This document shows, one piece after another, positions 35,447 through 43,389 of a DNA stretch of 64,000 nucleotides. The stretch comes from DYJB01 sp963777165. GTDB lineage: Bacteria; Chloroflexota; Anaerolineae; Anaerolineales; E44-bin32. Under the pieces are notes generated by a model that saw nothing but the letters and a program-made list of their open reading frames with translations, made no database searches and had not been told where the DNA came from. The first letter of the stretch is position 1; every line of letters begins with the position of its first letter. Where the stretch lies: NCBI GenBank assembly GCA_963777165.1, contig CAVZPO010000023.1, positions 682,001 to 746,000 on the forward strand, read 5' to 3'. Position numbers and translations under genes: made by a program.

Positions 35447-38200
35447 ATGCCCCGTCCGTCTTCATCCCCCGCGCCGTCGCGCACCGGTCACGCCATTCGC
35501 AAGTCGTTCCTCGACTTCTTCGCCGCGCGCGGCCACACCATCGTCCCCTCCATGTCGCTCGTGCCCGGTGGGGACCAGACGCTGCTGTTCACCAACTCAG
35601 GCATGGTGCAGTTCAAGGACGTCTTCCTGGGGACCGGCACGCGGCCCTACACCAGGGTCGCCGACAGCCAGAAGTGCATGCGCGTAGCCGGCAAGCACAA
35701 CGATCTCGACGACGTGGGGCGGGATGACTCGCACCACACCTTCTTCGAAATGCTCGGCAACTGGTCGTTCGGCGACTACTACAAACCGGAGGCGATCGGG
35801 TGGGCCTGGGAGCTGCTGACCGGCGTCTGGGGTCTGCCGGCCGACCGCTTGTGGGCGACGTGCTTCGAGGACGAACAGGGCATCGTGCCGCGCGACGATG
35901 AGGCGGCCGACGTCTGGCGCCAGCAGCCGGGCATGTCTTCGGATCGCGTGCTGTTCTACGGGCGCAAGGACAACTTCTGGGAGATGGCCGAGACCGGCCC
36001 CTGCGGCCCGGATAGCGAGATCCACATCGACCTCGGGCCGGAGGCCTGCGACCGATCGCAGGTTCCCGGCCACGTGTGCCGCGTCAACGGCGACTGCCAG
36101 CGCTTCCTCGAGCTCTGGAACCTGGTCTTCATCCAGTACAACCGCTCGAGCCCGACGCAGCTCGAGCCGCTTCCGGCCAAGCACGTCGACACCGGCATGG
36201 GGTTCGAGCGAATCGTCTCGGTGATCCAGGGTGTCGGTTCGACCTATCGGACCGATCTGATCCAACCGATGTTCGACCGAATTCAGTCCCTGGCAGGGCA
36301 CTCCGCCTCGCAGCGCGACGCGCTGCTCACGCCCTACCGCGTGATCTCGGATCACGCGCGCGCCGCCGCCTTCCTGATCGCCGACGGCGTTGTGCCGGGA
36401 AACACCGGCCGGAACTACGTCTGCCGGATGATCATCCGCCGCGCCAGCCGTTTCGGGGGCAAGGCGGGATTCACGCAGCCGTTCCTGGCCGGCGTGGCTG
36501 ACGCGGCGATCGAAACTTACGCCGAGGTCTATCCGGAGCTGGCGCGCCATCGCGCCGCCATCCTGTCGACCCTCACCGATGAGGAGCGTCGTTTCCAACG
36601 CACGCTGGATACTGGCGTTGTTCACCTCATGGACCAACTCTCGGTCTTGCGCTCCTCAGGCGAGACAGTCCTCGATGGACCCTCCTCCGCGGGGCTGTAC
36701 ACGACCTACGGCCTGCCGCTCGAAATCACCCGGGACATTGCCCGGGAGCAAGGCATGGAGGTGGACGAGGCCGGCTTCCTGCTTGCGATGGAGCAGCATC
36801 GCCAGGCCTCGAGCACCGGGCAGGCGCTCGGCGAGATGGTCGAAGCGGGCGTCGAGGTCTACCAGACGCTGCTTGCCGACCTGCACCAGAGCGGTGCGTT
36901 GAGCGGCGCCGGCGTTCGAGACGATCCGTATGCCGGGCTGGAGGTCGAGGCCCCGGTCCTGGCGCTGCTCGCCGAAGGTCAGCGCGTCAGTGCCGCCGGC
37001 CCCGGGGATGTCGTCCAGGTTGTGCTGCCTGAGACGCCGTTCTATGTCGAGTCTGGGGGCCAGGTGTCGGATCACGGCACGATCGTCTCGGTGCGCGAGC
37101 CGCGCTGGGAGATCGCCGTCGATGATGTGCGCGAGCCTGTCGGCGGACTGGTCGTCCATCTCGGACGCGTCGTGGACGGCAGCCCGCGTCAGGGGGATCC
37201 GGCGCTGGCGGCGGTCGACGCCGGACGGCGGTGGGACATCATGCGCAACCACACCGCTACCCACCTGTTGCACGCCGCTCTCCACCGCGTCCTCGGCGAA
37301 CACGCCCGGCAGGCCGGATCGCTCGTCGCTCCCGACCGGCTGCGGTTCGACTTCACCCACCCCAAGGCAATGTCGCCGGATGAGATCACCCGCGTCGAAA
37401 CGCTGGTCAACGACGCCGTCCTGGAGAACTACCCCCTGGAGATTGTCGAGCGGCCGCGTGAGCAGGCGATCGCCGAGGGCGCCATGGCCCTCTTCGGCGA
37501 AACTTACGGCGAGCGCGTGCGCACGATTACCATCGGCCGCGCGGGTCAGCGCATGTCGTATGAATTGTGTGGGGGAACTCATGTCCCCGAGACGGGCGTG
37601 ATCGGCGTCTTCCTGATCACCAGCGAAGGCAGCGTCGCCGCCGGAATCCGGCGGATTGAGGCCGTCACAGGGCGAGGCGCGCTGCAGCGCATCCGCACCC
37701 GCCTGCAGAGCCTTGAATCAGCGGCGGAGCGGCTGGCGACCTCCCCCGAATCCGTCCCCGACCGCCTCGAGACGCTGCTCACCGAGAAGGACCGGTTGCT
37801 GAAGGAACTCGGGGCGTCGAAAGCCCAGGCGGCGCAGGCGGCGCTGGAGGCGCTGACGCCGACGATCATCGGCGGCATTCCCGTCCTGACGGCGCTTCTC
37901 CCTGAAGCCGATGCCGATACGCTCCGGTCGATGGTGGACCGATTCCGCGAGCGCCACCCGAGCAGCGTGGCCGTGCTGGCGTCCGTCTACGACGGGAAGC
38001 CGGTGATCATCGCCGCACTCACGCAGGATCTGGTCGCTCGCGGCTGGAAGGCCGGCGACCTGGTCAAGGAAGTCGCCCAGGTGGTCGGCGGCAGCGGCGG
38101 CGGCAAACCGATGTTGGCGCAGGCCGGCGGCAAGGACGCTTCCGCGCTCCCGGCGGCACTCGCCCGCGTGGGTCCGTGGGTTCAGGCCAAACTCGGCTGA
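35447..38200 (+). CDS. alaS: Alanyl-tRNA synthetase
   Basis: 917-aa class II synthetase. Catalytic core: RKSFLDFFAARGHTIVPSMS, FTNSGMVQFKDVFLG, RDDSHHTFFEMLGNWSFGDYYK. Editing domain: NHTATHLLHAALHRVLG (HxxxH) and ELCGGTHVPETG (Cys/His zinc site). C-terminal DHHA1 with GGSGGGKPMLAQAGGKD. ATG 35447 is set by the promoter and AGGAGG. Length is at the upper end of the family. Confidence 0.96.
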   Translation: MPRPSSSPAPSRTGHAIRKSFLDFFAARGHTIVPSMSLVPGGDQTLLFTNSGMVQFKDVFLGTGTRPYTRVADSQKCMRVAGKHNDLDDVGRDDSHHTFFEMLGNWSFGDYYKPEAIGWAWELLTGVWGLPADRLWATCFEDEQGIVPRDDEAADVWRQQPGMSSDRVLFYGRKDNFWEMAETGPCGPDSEIHIDLGPEACDRSQVPGHVCRVNGDCQRFLELWNLVFIQYNRSSPTQLEPLPAKHVDTGMGFERIVSVIQGVGSTYRTDLIQPMFDRIQSLAGHSASQRDALLTPYRVISDHARAAAFLIADGVVPGNTGRNYVCRMIIRRASRFGGKAGFTQPFLAGVADAAIETYAEVYPELARHRAAILSTLTDEERRFQRTLDTGVVHLMDQLSVLRSSGETVLDGPSSAGLYTTYGLPLEITRDIAREQGMEVDEAGFLLAMEQHRQASSTGQALGEMVEAGVEVYQTLLADLHQSGALSGAGVRDDPYAGLEVEAPVLALLAEGQRVSAAGPGDVVQVVLPETPFYVESGGQVSDHGTIVSVREPRWEIAVDDVREPVGGLVVHLGRVVDGSPRQGDPALAAVDAGRRWDIMRNHTATHLLHAALHRVLGEHARQAGSLVAPDRLRFDFTHPKAMSPDEITRVETLVNDAVLENYPLEIVERPREQAIAEGAMALFGETYGERVRTITIGRAGQRMSYELCGGTHVPETGVIGVFLITSEGSVAAGIRRIEAVTGRGALQRIRTRLQSLESAAERLATSPESVPDRLETLLTEKDRLLKELGASKAQAAQAALEALTPTIIGGIPVLTALLPEADADTLRSMVDRFRERHPSSVAVLASVYDGKPVIIAALTQDLVARGWKAGDLVKEVAQVVGGSGGGKPMLAQAGGKDASALPAALARVGPWVQAKLG

Positions 38201-38237
38201 CCGCCGGAGCTCCCAAGGAACGACCGACGGAGCGGCG

Positions 38238-39725
38238 ATGAAAGTCCAGATCCTCCAGCTCGACGCGCATGAAGACCTGGCCTCGGCCCGCGACAAGTTG
38301 GCCTGGGCACAGGCCCCGCGCGTCGTGCTCGTGTGGCCCGATCGGGCGCGCGTCCTGCGCAAGCGGTTGGACCTGGTCTTGATCCGTCGTCAGGCGGCGC
38401 GCCAGGGTTGCGAGCTTGGGCTGGTGACGCGTGACCCGGTCGTCCTCGAACACGCCGCCGAATTGGGCATCCCGATCTTCCGCTCGACCACGCGCATGTC
38501 CGAAGAGACGTGGAAGACGGCAGCGATGCCCTCCTTCCACTCGCCACCGCGTCCCAGCGGGCGCGCGTCCGCGGTTCGTCCGCCGCGCGAGCAGCCCCGG
38601 CCCATCTCCGCCTGGCTTCGGGCCGCCGTGATCGGCTTGCTCGTGCTGGTGCTGGCACTCGCGGCGATGGCGCTCGTGCCCTCGGCGACGATTACGATCT
38701 CTCCCGCATTGCGCGAGCAGCAGGCAGAGGTTCCAATCACCCTCGATCCGAAGGCCGACACAGCGAATGCGGATGGGCACATCCCCGCCCGACTGGAGTC
38801 TTTGCGGCTGACGGGCGAACTGCGGGTGACAACGACGGGCAAGACCCAGGTGCCCGGACAACCTGCCTCGGGCGAGGTTGTCTTCTCCAACCTGACGGAC
38901 GAGTCGATCCTGCTGCCCGCCGGCACCGGCGTCCTGCCTGCCGGCCGACCGGATCTGCGCTTCACAACCATTGCCGATCTTTCGCTTCCGGCGGGCAAGG
39001 ACGCCACGGCCCGTGTGAGGGTCGTCGCCGCTCGCCCCGGGCTGGCAGGCAACCTCCCGTCGAATTCGCTCGACGCGATCGACGGACCGTTGGGCCTCCG
39101 CGCGACCGTCGCCCAGCCGGATCGCCTGACGGGAGGAACAGAGATCGAGCGCGGTGCCGTCGCGCAGGCGGATCACGCCACCGCGTTGCGACTGCTCACG
39201 GAAGAAATACTCACCCAGGCTGCGTCCGAGATCGAAGACGCGCTGGAGGACGGCGAAGTGCTTGCGCCTGCCTCGCTGCGGGTCGTCCACACGCCGCAAA
39301 GTACGTTCGACCGCGAGGTCGGCGCGACGGCCGACTCTGTGCACCTCGACCTCACCCTCGAGCTGACCGCCCTTGTGTACCGGACGGAGAACCTGCAAGC
39401 CGCCGCTGGCCTCGCACTGGCCGATAAGCTCCCGACCGCCTCGGACGCCGTCCCGGGTTCGCTGGCATGGACACTCCGCGAGACGGATCCCAGGCGTCCC
39501 GAAGTGCTGCTGTTGCACGCCGATCAGCAGGTCTACACGCCGATCCCCGCCTCCGCCGTTCGCCGACTTGTGCGCGGGATGCAGCCGTCCGCGGCAATCG
39601 CCCGGCTCGCCGCGCTGCCCGGGCAGTCCCAGCCGGCGCAGGTCGAAACGGCCCCTGCCTGGTGGCCCTTCGTCCCTTGGCTTGAGGTTCGCGTAAGGGT
39701 CCGTATGCCGTGGGACCAAGCGTGA
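38238..39725 (+). CDS. Membrane-anchored protein of the 'baseplate J-like' type
   Basis: 495 aa. A cytoplasmic N-terminal alpha/beta segment (VVLVWPDRARVLRKRLDLVL, GLVTRDPVVLEHAAELGIPIF), a proline-rich stretch, one TM helix (about 127-148), then an extracytoplasmic beta-rich part (ATITISPALREQQAEVPITL, VVFSNLTDESILLPAGTGV). Chloroflexi relatives are commonly labelled baseplate J/gp47-like because of the beta segment, but no phage genes are near. It lies 37 nt after alaS and directly before ruvX, suggesting a housekeeping envelope role that is still unknown. Confidence 0.65.
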   Translation: MKVQILQLDAHEDLASARDKLAWAQAPRVVLVWPDRARVLRKRLDLVLIRRQAARQGCELGLVTRDPVVLEHAAELGIPIFRSTTRMSEETWKTAAMPSFHSPPRPSGRASAVRPPREQPRPISAWLRAAVIGLLVLVLALAAMALVPSATITISPALREQQAEVPITLDPKADTANADGHIPARLESLRLTGELRVTTTGKTQVPGQPASGEVVFSNLTDESILLPAGTGVLPAGRPDLRFTTIADLSLPAGKDATARVRVVAARPGLAGNLPSNSLDAIDGPLGLRATVAQPDRLTGGTEIERGAVAQADHATALRLLTEEILTQAASEIEDALEDGEVLAPASLRVVHTPQSTFDREVGATADSVHLDLTLELTALVYRTENLQAAAGLALADKLPTASDAVPGSLAWTLRETDPRRPEVLLLHADQQVYTPIPASAVRRLVRGMQPSAAIARLAALPGQSQPAQVETAPAWWPFVPWLEVRVRVRMPWDQA

Positions 39726-40120
39726 AGTCACCGGTGCTGTCCGTCGATCCAGGAGAGGTGCGCATCGGGCTGGCGATCAGCGATCCCACCCGGACCATCG
39801 CCCGGCCGCTGGAGGTGGTGCGTCACACATCGCGCGCCGCGGATGCCCTCGCCATCCTCGAGCGCGCCGCGCGGCACGGCGCCGGAGCGATCGTGGTCGG
39901 CGTAGCCCTCAACTCCGAAGGCGAGGTCGGGCCGCAGGCTCGTCGGGGACTGCGCCTGGCGGAGGCAATTCGCCAGCAATCGTCCGTGCCGGTCGAAACG
40001 TGGGATGAGAGCGGCTCGACGCAGGCCGCCCGCCGCGGGGGCCGGGATGATCCGATGCTGGATGCGCGCGCAGCCGCGGTGATCCTTCAGGAGTTTCTGA
40101 ATGCCCAGCGATCGCCGTAG
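39722..40120 (+). CDS. ruvX: Putative pre-16S rRNA nuclease / Holliday junction resolvase-like YqgF
   Basis: 132 aa from GTG 39722 (overlapping the previous stop as GTGA; GTG 39710 is an in-frame alternative). RNase H-like fold: LSVDPGEVRIGLAISDP with the catalytic Asp, IVVGVALNSEGEVGPQARRG, and the C-terminal acidic DARAAAVILQEFL. YqgF/RuvX trims the 5' end of 16S rRNA. It overlaps mltG by 20 nt; the yqgF-mltG pairing is common. Confidence 0.9.
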   Translation: MKSPVLSVDPGEVRIGLAISDPTRTIARPLEVVRHTSRAADALAILERAARHGAGAIVVGVALNSEGEVGPQARRGLRLAEAIRQQSSVPVETWDESGSTQAARRGGRDDPMLDARAAAVILQEFLNAQRSP

Positions 40121-41240
40121 CCGAGGCTGCACCTGCCTCGGGCTGCTGGCGGTCTCGGTGGCCTGCGGGCTGCTGGCCGGCGCGGCGTTGATCGGATTGA
40201 CGCTGACCGATTCGACTGCGGCGCTTGGGCCGTCCGATCCATCGCTCGACCCTGTTCAGCGCGGCTTGCTCACTGCCTTTCTGACGCTTCGCCGCGAGGC
40301 GCTCGACCTGCCGGCCGGGGACCTGGGGCCACCTATCGATCTCGAGATCCTGCCCGGCGAGTTGGCCTCCGCCATCCTCCAACGCCTGCAGGAACAGGGG
40401 ATCATTCGCGAAACACTCTTGCTGCGTGCCTATCTGAGATACCTGGGAGCCGACCGCACAATCCAGGCCGGCCACTACAACCTCGGCGGCGGCATGACCC
40501 CACGCGAGCTGGCGACGGCACTTCAGCACGCATCTGCTCCGGCCATCATCTTCACCGTGCCGGAAGGCTGGCGCATCGAGCAGATCGCGGCGGCATTGCC
40601 GGCGGCGCTGGCGCCCTTCTCGCCGGAGCAGTTCCTTGAAGCTTCTCGATCGGGTACCGTCCAGCCCGCCCTGTCTGCCGAGCTCCCCGACCCGGCGCGG
40701 CTGGAGGGTTTCCTGTTCCCCGACACCTACCATCTGACCTTGGACAGCCAAGCGGCCGATCTTGTGGCGGAAATGCTGGAGACCTTCGAGCTGCGCGTGG
40801 GCCCGGAGTTGCGCGGCGCCTTCGGCCAGCAGGGCCTCTCGCTCTACCAGGCGGTTACGCTGGCCTCGATCGTCGAACGCGAGGCCGTCGTCACCGACGA
40901 ACGGCCGTTGATCGCCTCGGTGTTCCTCAACCGGCTGGCGCAGGACATCAAGCTCGACGCCGATCCAACGGTGCAGTATGTCCTCGGGCTCCAGCCGGAC
41001 GGCGCGTGGTGGAAGCCGGGCCTGAGCTTTGAGGACCTGCAGTTCGATTCGCCGTACAACACCTACCTGTACGCCGGACTGCCACCCGGGCCCATCGCCA
41101 ATCCGGGCCTGGCTTCCCTGCGCGCCGTGGCTTTCCCTGAGGCCTCCCCTTACCTGTACTTCCGCGCGGCGTGCGACGGTTCGGGCCGCCACACCTTTGC
41201 CGAGACGTTCGACGAACACCTTCTGAACGCGTGTCCGTGA
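40101..41240 (+). CDS. mltG: Endolytic transglycosylase MltG
   Basis: 379-aa inner-membrane lytic transglycosylase that cuts nascent glycan and sets strand length. N-terminal TM helix (residues about 14-36), LysM-like part GHYNLGGGMTPRELATAL, then the YceG core with FTVPEGWRIEQIAAAL, LEGFLFPDTYHL and the catalytic-glutamate motif LASIVEREAVV, then DPTVQYVLG and SPYNTYLYAGLPPGPIANPG. Its presence supports peptidoglycan synthesis in this organism. The 275 nt that follow (41241-41515) show no gene. Confidence 0.94.
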   Translation: MPSDRRSRGCTCLGLLAVSVACGLLAGAALIGLTLTDSTAALGPSDPSLDPVQRGLLTAFLTLRREALDLPAGDLGPPIDLEILPGELASAILQRLQEQGIIRETLLLRAYLRYLGADRTIQAGHYNLGGGMTPRELATALQHASAPAIIFTVPEGWRIEQIAAALPAALAPFSPEQFLEASRSGTVQPALSAELPDPARLEGFLFPDTYHLTLDSQAADLVAEMLETFELRVGPELRGAFGQQGLSLYQAVTLASIVEREAVVTDERPLIASVFLNRLAQDIKLDADPTVQYVLGLQPDGAWWKPGLSFEDLQFDSPYNTYLYAGLPPGPIANPGLASLRAVAFPEASPYLYFRAACDGSGRHTFAETFDEHLLNACP

Positions 41241-41515
41241 TTGCGGGACGGAGAGCGCAAGAGACGTAGCGCGCTGCCTCGCGCCTGCATCCGGGGCACA
41301 GCCTCGTTCCCTCGCCTTGCGCTTTGCCGTCTGCCGTTCGGCGCAATCGAAGGTGACAATCTTCCTCCGCTTATTCCACGATGACGTTTCTCGCCCAAAG
41401 GCGGGAGGGCTTGCACTGCCCGCCAATTCGCCCCCTCCGTTAACGTAGATATGGAGTGCGTCTTGGCGCGGGACACCGCGCGACAAGGGTTGGCCCGGGT
41501 CGCCGGGGAGGGAGC

Positions 41516-42496
41516 ATGATGTCGATCCGGAGACTTGCGTTCCTCCTACTCGCGTTCGCGCTCGTGATGGTGGTGGGCTTCGCCGCCCGCGCGCCCCGCG
41601 TCGAAGCGGTCGCAACACTCCCGGTCGATGCCGTGGCGTTGGTGCGGGCGTCCGAAGCTGGCGAAGTTCCTCCGCCGCCCGCCGAACAGGATACTTGCCA
41701 GCATTGTCATCTGAGCGGCGAGATCACCGCCCTGTTCTATCCGTTCGGCCGCTGGATGGTCTTCGCCGTCTTCGGCGCCGTGTTCGCCTACGGCGGTTGG
41801 AGGTTGACCAGCAACTGGACGACGCGCGCCCCGTGGAAGCCTCTCATGTTGCGCGCCGTCGATTGGACCGAAGAGCGCTTCCACCTCAAGGAGCCGCTCG
41901 GCAAGGTCCTCTCCAAGCCCGTCCCGATGTTTGCCACCGCCTGGTACTACTGCCTGGGAGGGATCAGCTTCGCCCTCTTTGGCGTCCTGGGCATCACCGG
42001 AATCATGCTGGCCTTCTACTACCAGCCGACGCCCGAAGGCGCCTACGCCAGCATCCAGTATATCGAGACCTCCGTCCTCTTCGGCTCGGCGATCCGCGCT
42101 ATCCACCATTGGGCTGCCAACGGCATGGTCATCGTGGTCGTCGCCCACATGCTGCGCGTGTTCATCACCGGCGCCTTCAAGGCACCGCGCGAGCTCAACT
42201 GGATCAGCGGCGTGTTTCTAATGGTCATCACGCTGGCGTTCGGCCTCACGGGCTATCTTCTGCCGTGGGACCAGACGGCCTTCTGGGCTAGCACCGTGGC
42301 GACCGAGATCGCCGGCGCGGAGCCGGGGATCGGCAACCTGGCCCTGGTCTTCTTGCGCGGCGGCTGGGAAGTGACCGCCGTGACCCTCAGCCGCTTCTTC
42401 GCCCTGCATGTGCTCGTCCTGCCCGCCGTGATCATCCTGTTTCTGGTGGCCCACTTCTTCATGATCCGGCGCCAGGGCATCGCCCGGCCGCTGTAG
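41516..42496 (+). CDS. Cytochrome b6-type subunit with N-terminal c-type heme motif
   Basis: 326 aa. An N-terminal hydrophobic segment (5-24) is followed by CQHCH (Cys61, Cys64, His65), a covalent heme c motif, then a TM helix (76-95). The b6 domain begins with WYYCLGGISFALFG, whose Cys146 sits where b6f Cys35 binds heme ci. Histidines 197/198 and 211, 298 and 313 are the b-heme ligands; the 298-313 spacing of 15 is b6-like. LTGYLLPWDQTAFWA is conserved. GGGAGGG lies just before ATG 41516. First gene of a five-gene set with subunit IV, Rieske, Hdr-like and FrhB-like proteins. Confidence 0.92.
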   Translation: MMSIRRLAFLLLAFALVMVVGFAARAPRVEAVATLPVDAVALVRASEAGEVPPPPAEQDTCQHCHLSGEITALFYPFGRWMVFAVFGAVFAYGGWRLTSNWTTRAPWKPLMLRAVDWTEERFHLKEPLGKVLSKPVPMFATAWYYCLGGISFALFGVLGITGIMLAFYYQPTPEGAYASIQYIETSVLFGSAIRAIHHWAANGMVIVVVAHMLRVFITGAFKAPRELNWISGVFLMVITLAFGLTGYLLPWDQTAFWASTVATEIAGAEPGIGNLALVFLRGGWEVTAVTLSRFFALHVLVLPAVIILFLVAHFFMIRRQGIARPL

Positions 42497-42515
42497 GCCC
42501 GCACGGAGTGCCGAC

Positions 42516-42911
42516 ATGACCGAGATCACAGACAAGGACAAGACGATCCCCTTCTTCCCGACCCACATCAAGACCGAGGCGTGGGTCACGATGGGGTTGA
42601 TGGCGATCGTCCTGGCAGTAGGGGTTCTCGGAAGCCTGTGGCCGGTGGGGCTGGAAGAACCCGCCAACCCGATGAACACGCCGCTGCACGTCAAGGCGCA
42701 CTGGTACTTCGTGTTTCTGCAGGAGATGCTCAAGTACGTCCCCAAGAACATCGGCGTCGTGCTCCCGATCCTGGGGATCGTCGCCATCATCTTGTGGCCG
42801 TTCTTCGACCGGCGCGCGGACAGCCCGCGCGGGCGGCGCGTTCGCATCCTGCTCGCCGTCGTCGTCATGGCCGGGATCGCCCTCCTGACCGTGATGGGCA
42901 TGCGCGCCTAG
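42516..42911 (+). CDS. Cytochrome b6f subunit IV-like (cytochrome b C-terminal) protein
   Basis: 131 aa, three predicted TM helices (about 24-42, 80-96, 112-127). EEPANPMNTPLHVKAHWYF aligns with subunit IV GEPADPFATPLEILPEWYF. The quinol-site PEWY is therefore AHWY; a glutamate occurs shortly after in FLQEMLKYVP. Encoded 19 nt after the b6 gene. Confidence 0.88.
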   Translation: MTEITDKDKTIPFFPTHIKTEAWVTMGLMAIVLAVGVLGSLWPVGLEEPANPMNTPLHVKAHWYFVFLQEMLKYVPKNIGVVLPILGIVAIILWPFFDRRADSPRGRRVRILLAVVVMAGIALLTVMGMRA

Positions 42912-42942
42912 CGCAGCCGATGAGACCGATAGGGAGCCAACC

Positions 42943-43389
42943 ATGACGTCGACGCAAGGGCCGGTCTCCCGGCGAGGGTTTCTCAAGCTGCTCAACGGAA
43001 TGTTGGCGGCACTGGGCCTGGGCGCGTTCGCCGCGCCGGCCGTGGCCTACTTCTGGCCTTCGAAGCTCGTGGAGATCCCGACGGAGCCTGTCGCCGTCGG
43101 ACCCGCCGGCGAACTCAAGGTTGGCGACTCACGCACGATCAGCTACGGACGCTACCCGGCGCTGGTGCTCAACACACCTGCCGGCATGCGAGCGTACACC
43201 GCGGTGTGTACCCACTTCGCCTGCCTGGTGAAGTACGACGGCGCCGAGGACATCATCGCCTGTCCCTGCCACGCCGGCTACTTCCGCTCCGATGACGGGT
43301 CCGTGATCGAGGGCCCGCCGCCCAAGGCGCTCAAGGCGATCCCCTATTTCATCAAGGATGGCACTCTCTTCATCGGGGGTGAAGCGTGA
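42943..43389 (+). CDS. Rieske [2Fe-2S] protein with Tat-type signal anchor
   Basis: 148 aa. VSRRGFLK is a twin-arginine motif followed by a hydrophobic helix (about 13-37). The cluster ligands are Cys89/His91 in CTHFACLV and Cys107/His110 in CPCHAG, with Cys94 and Cys109 able to form the disulfide. It accepts electrons from quinol at the cytochrome b subunits. Its stop overlaps the start of the Hdr-like gene by 4 nt (GTGA). Confidence 0.94.
   Translation: MTSTQGPVSRRGFLKLLNGMLAALGLGAFAAPAVAYFWPSKLVEIPTEPVAVGPAGELKVGDSRTISYGRYPALVLNTPAGMRAYTAVCTHFACLVKYDGAEDIIACPCHAGYFRSDDGSVIEGPPPKALKAIPYFIKDGTLFIGGEA

Noticed and set aside
38238..39725. Prophage remnant suggested by the baseplate J-like label
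   Set aside because: Neighbours are alaS, ruvX and mltG; no integrase, capsid or tail gene is present.
41401..41516. Promoter TTGCAC at 41411 for the b6 operon
   Set aside because: No good -10 at 16-18 nt; the real promoter could not be identified.
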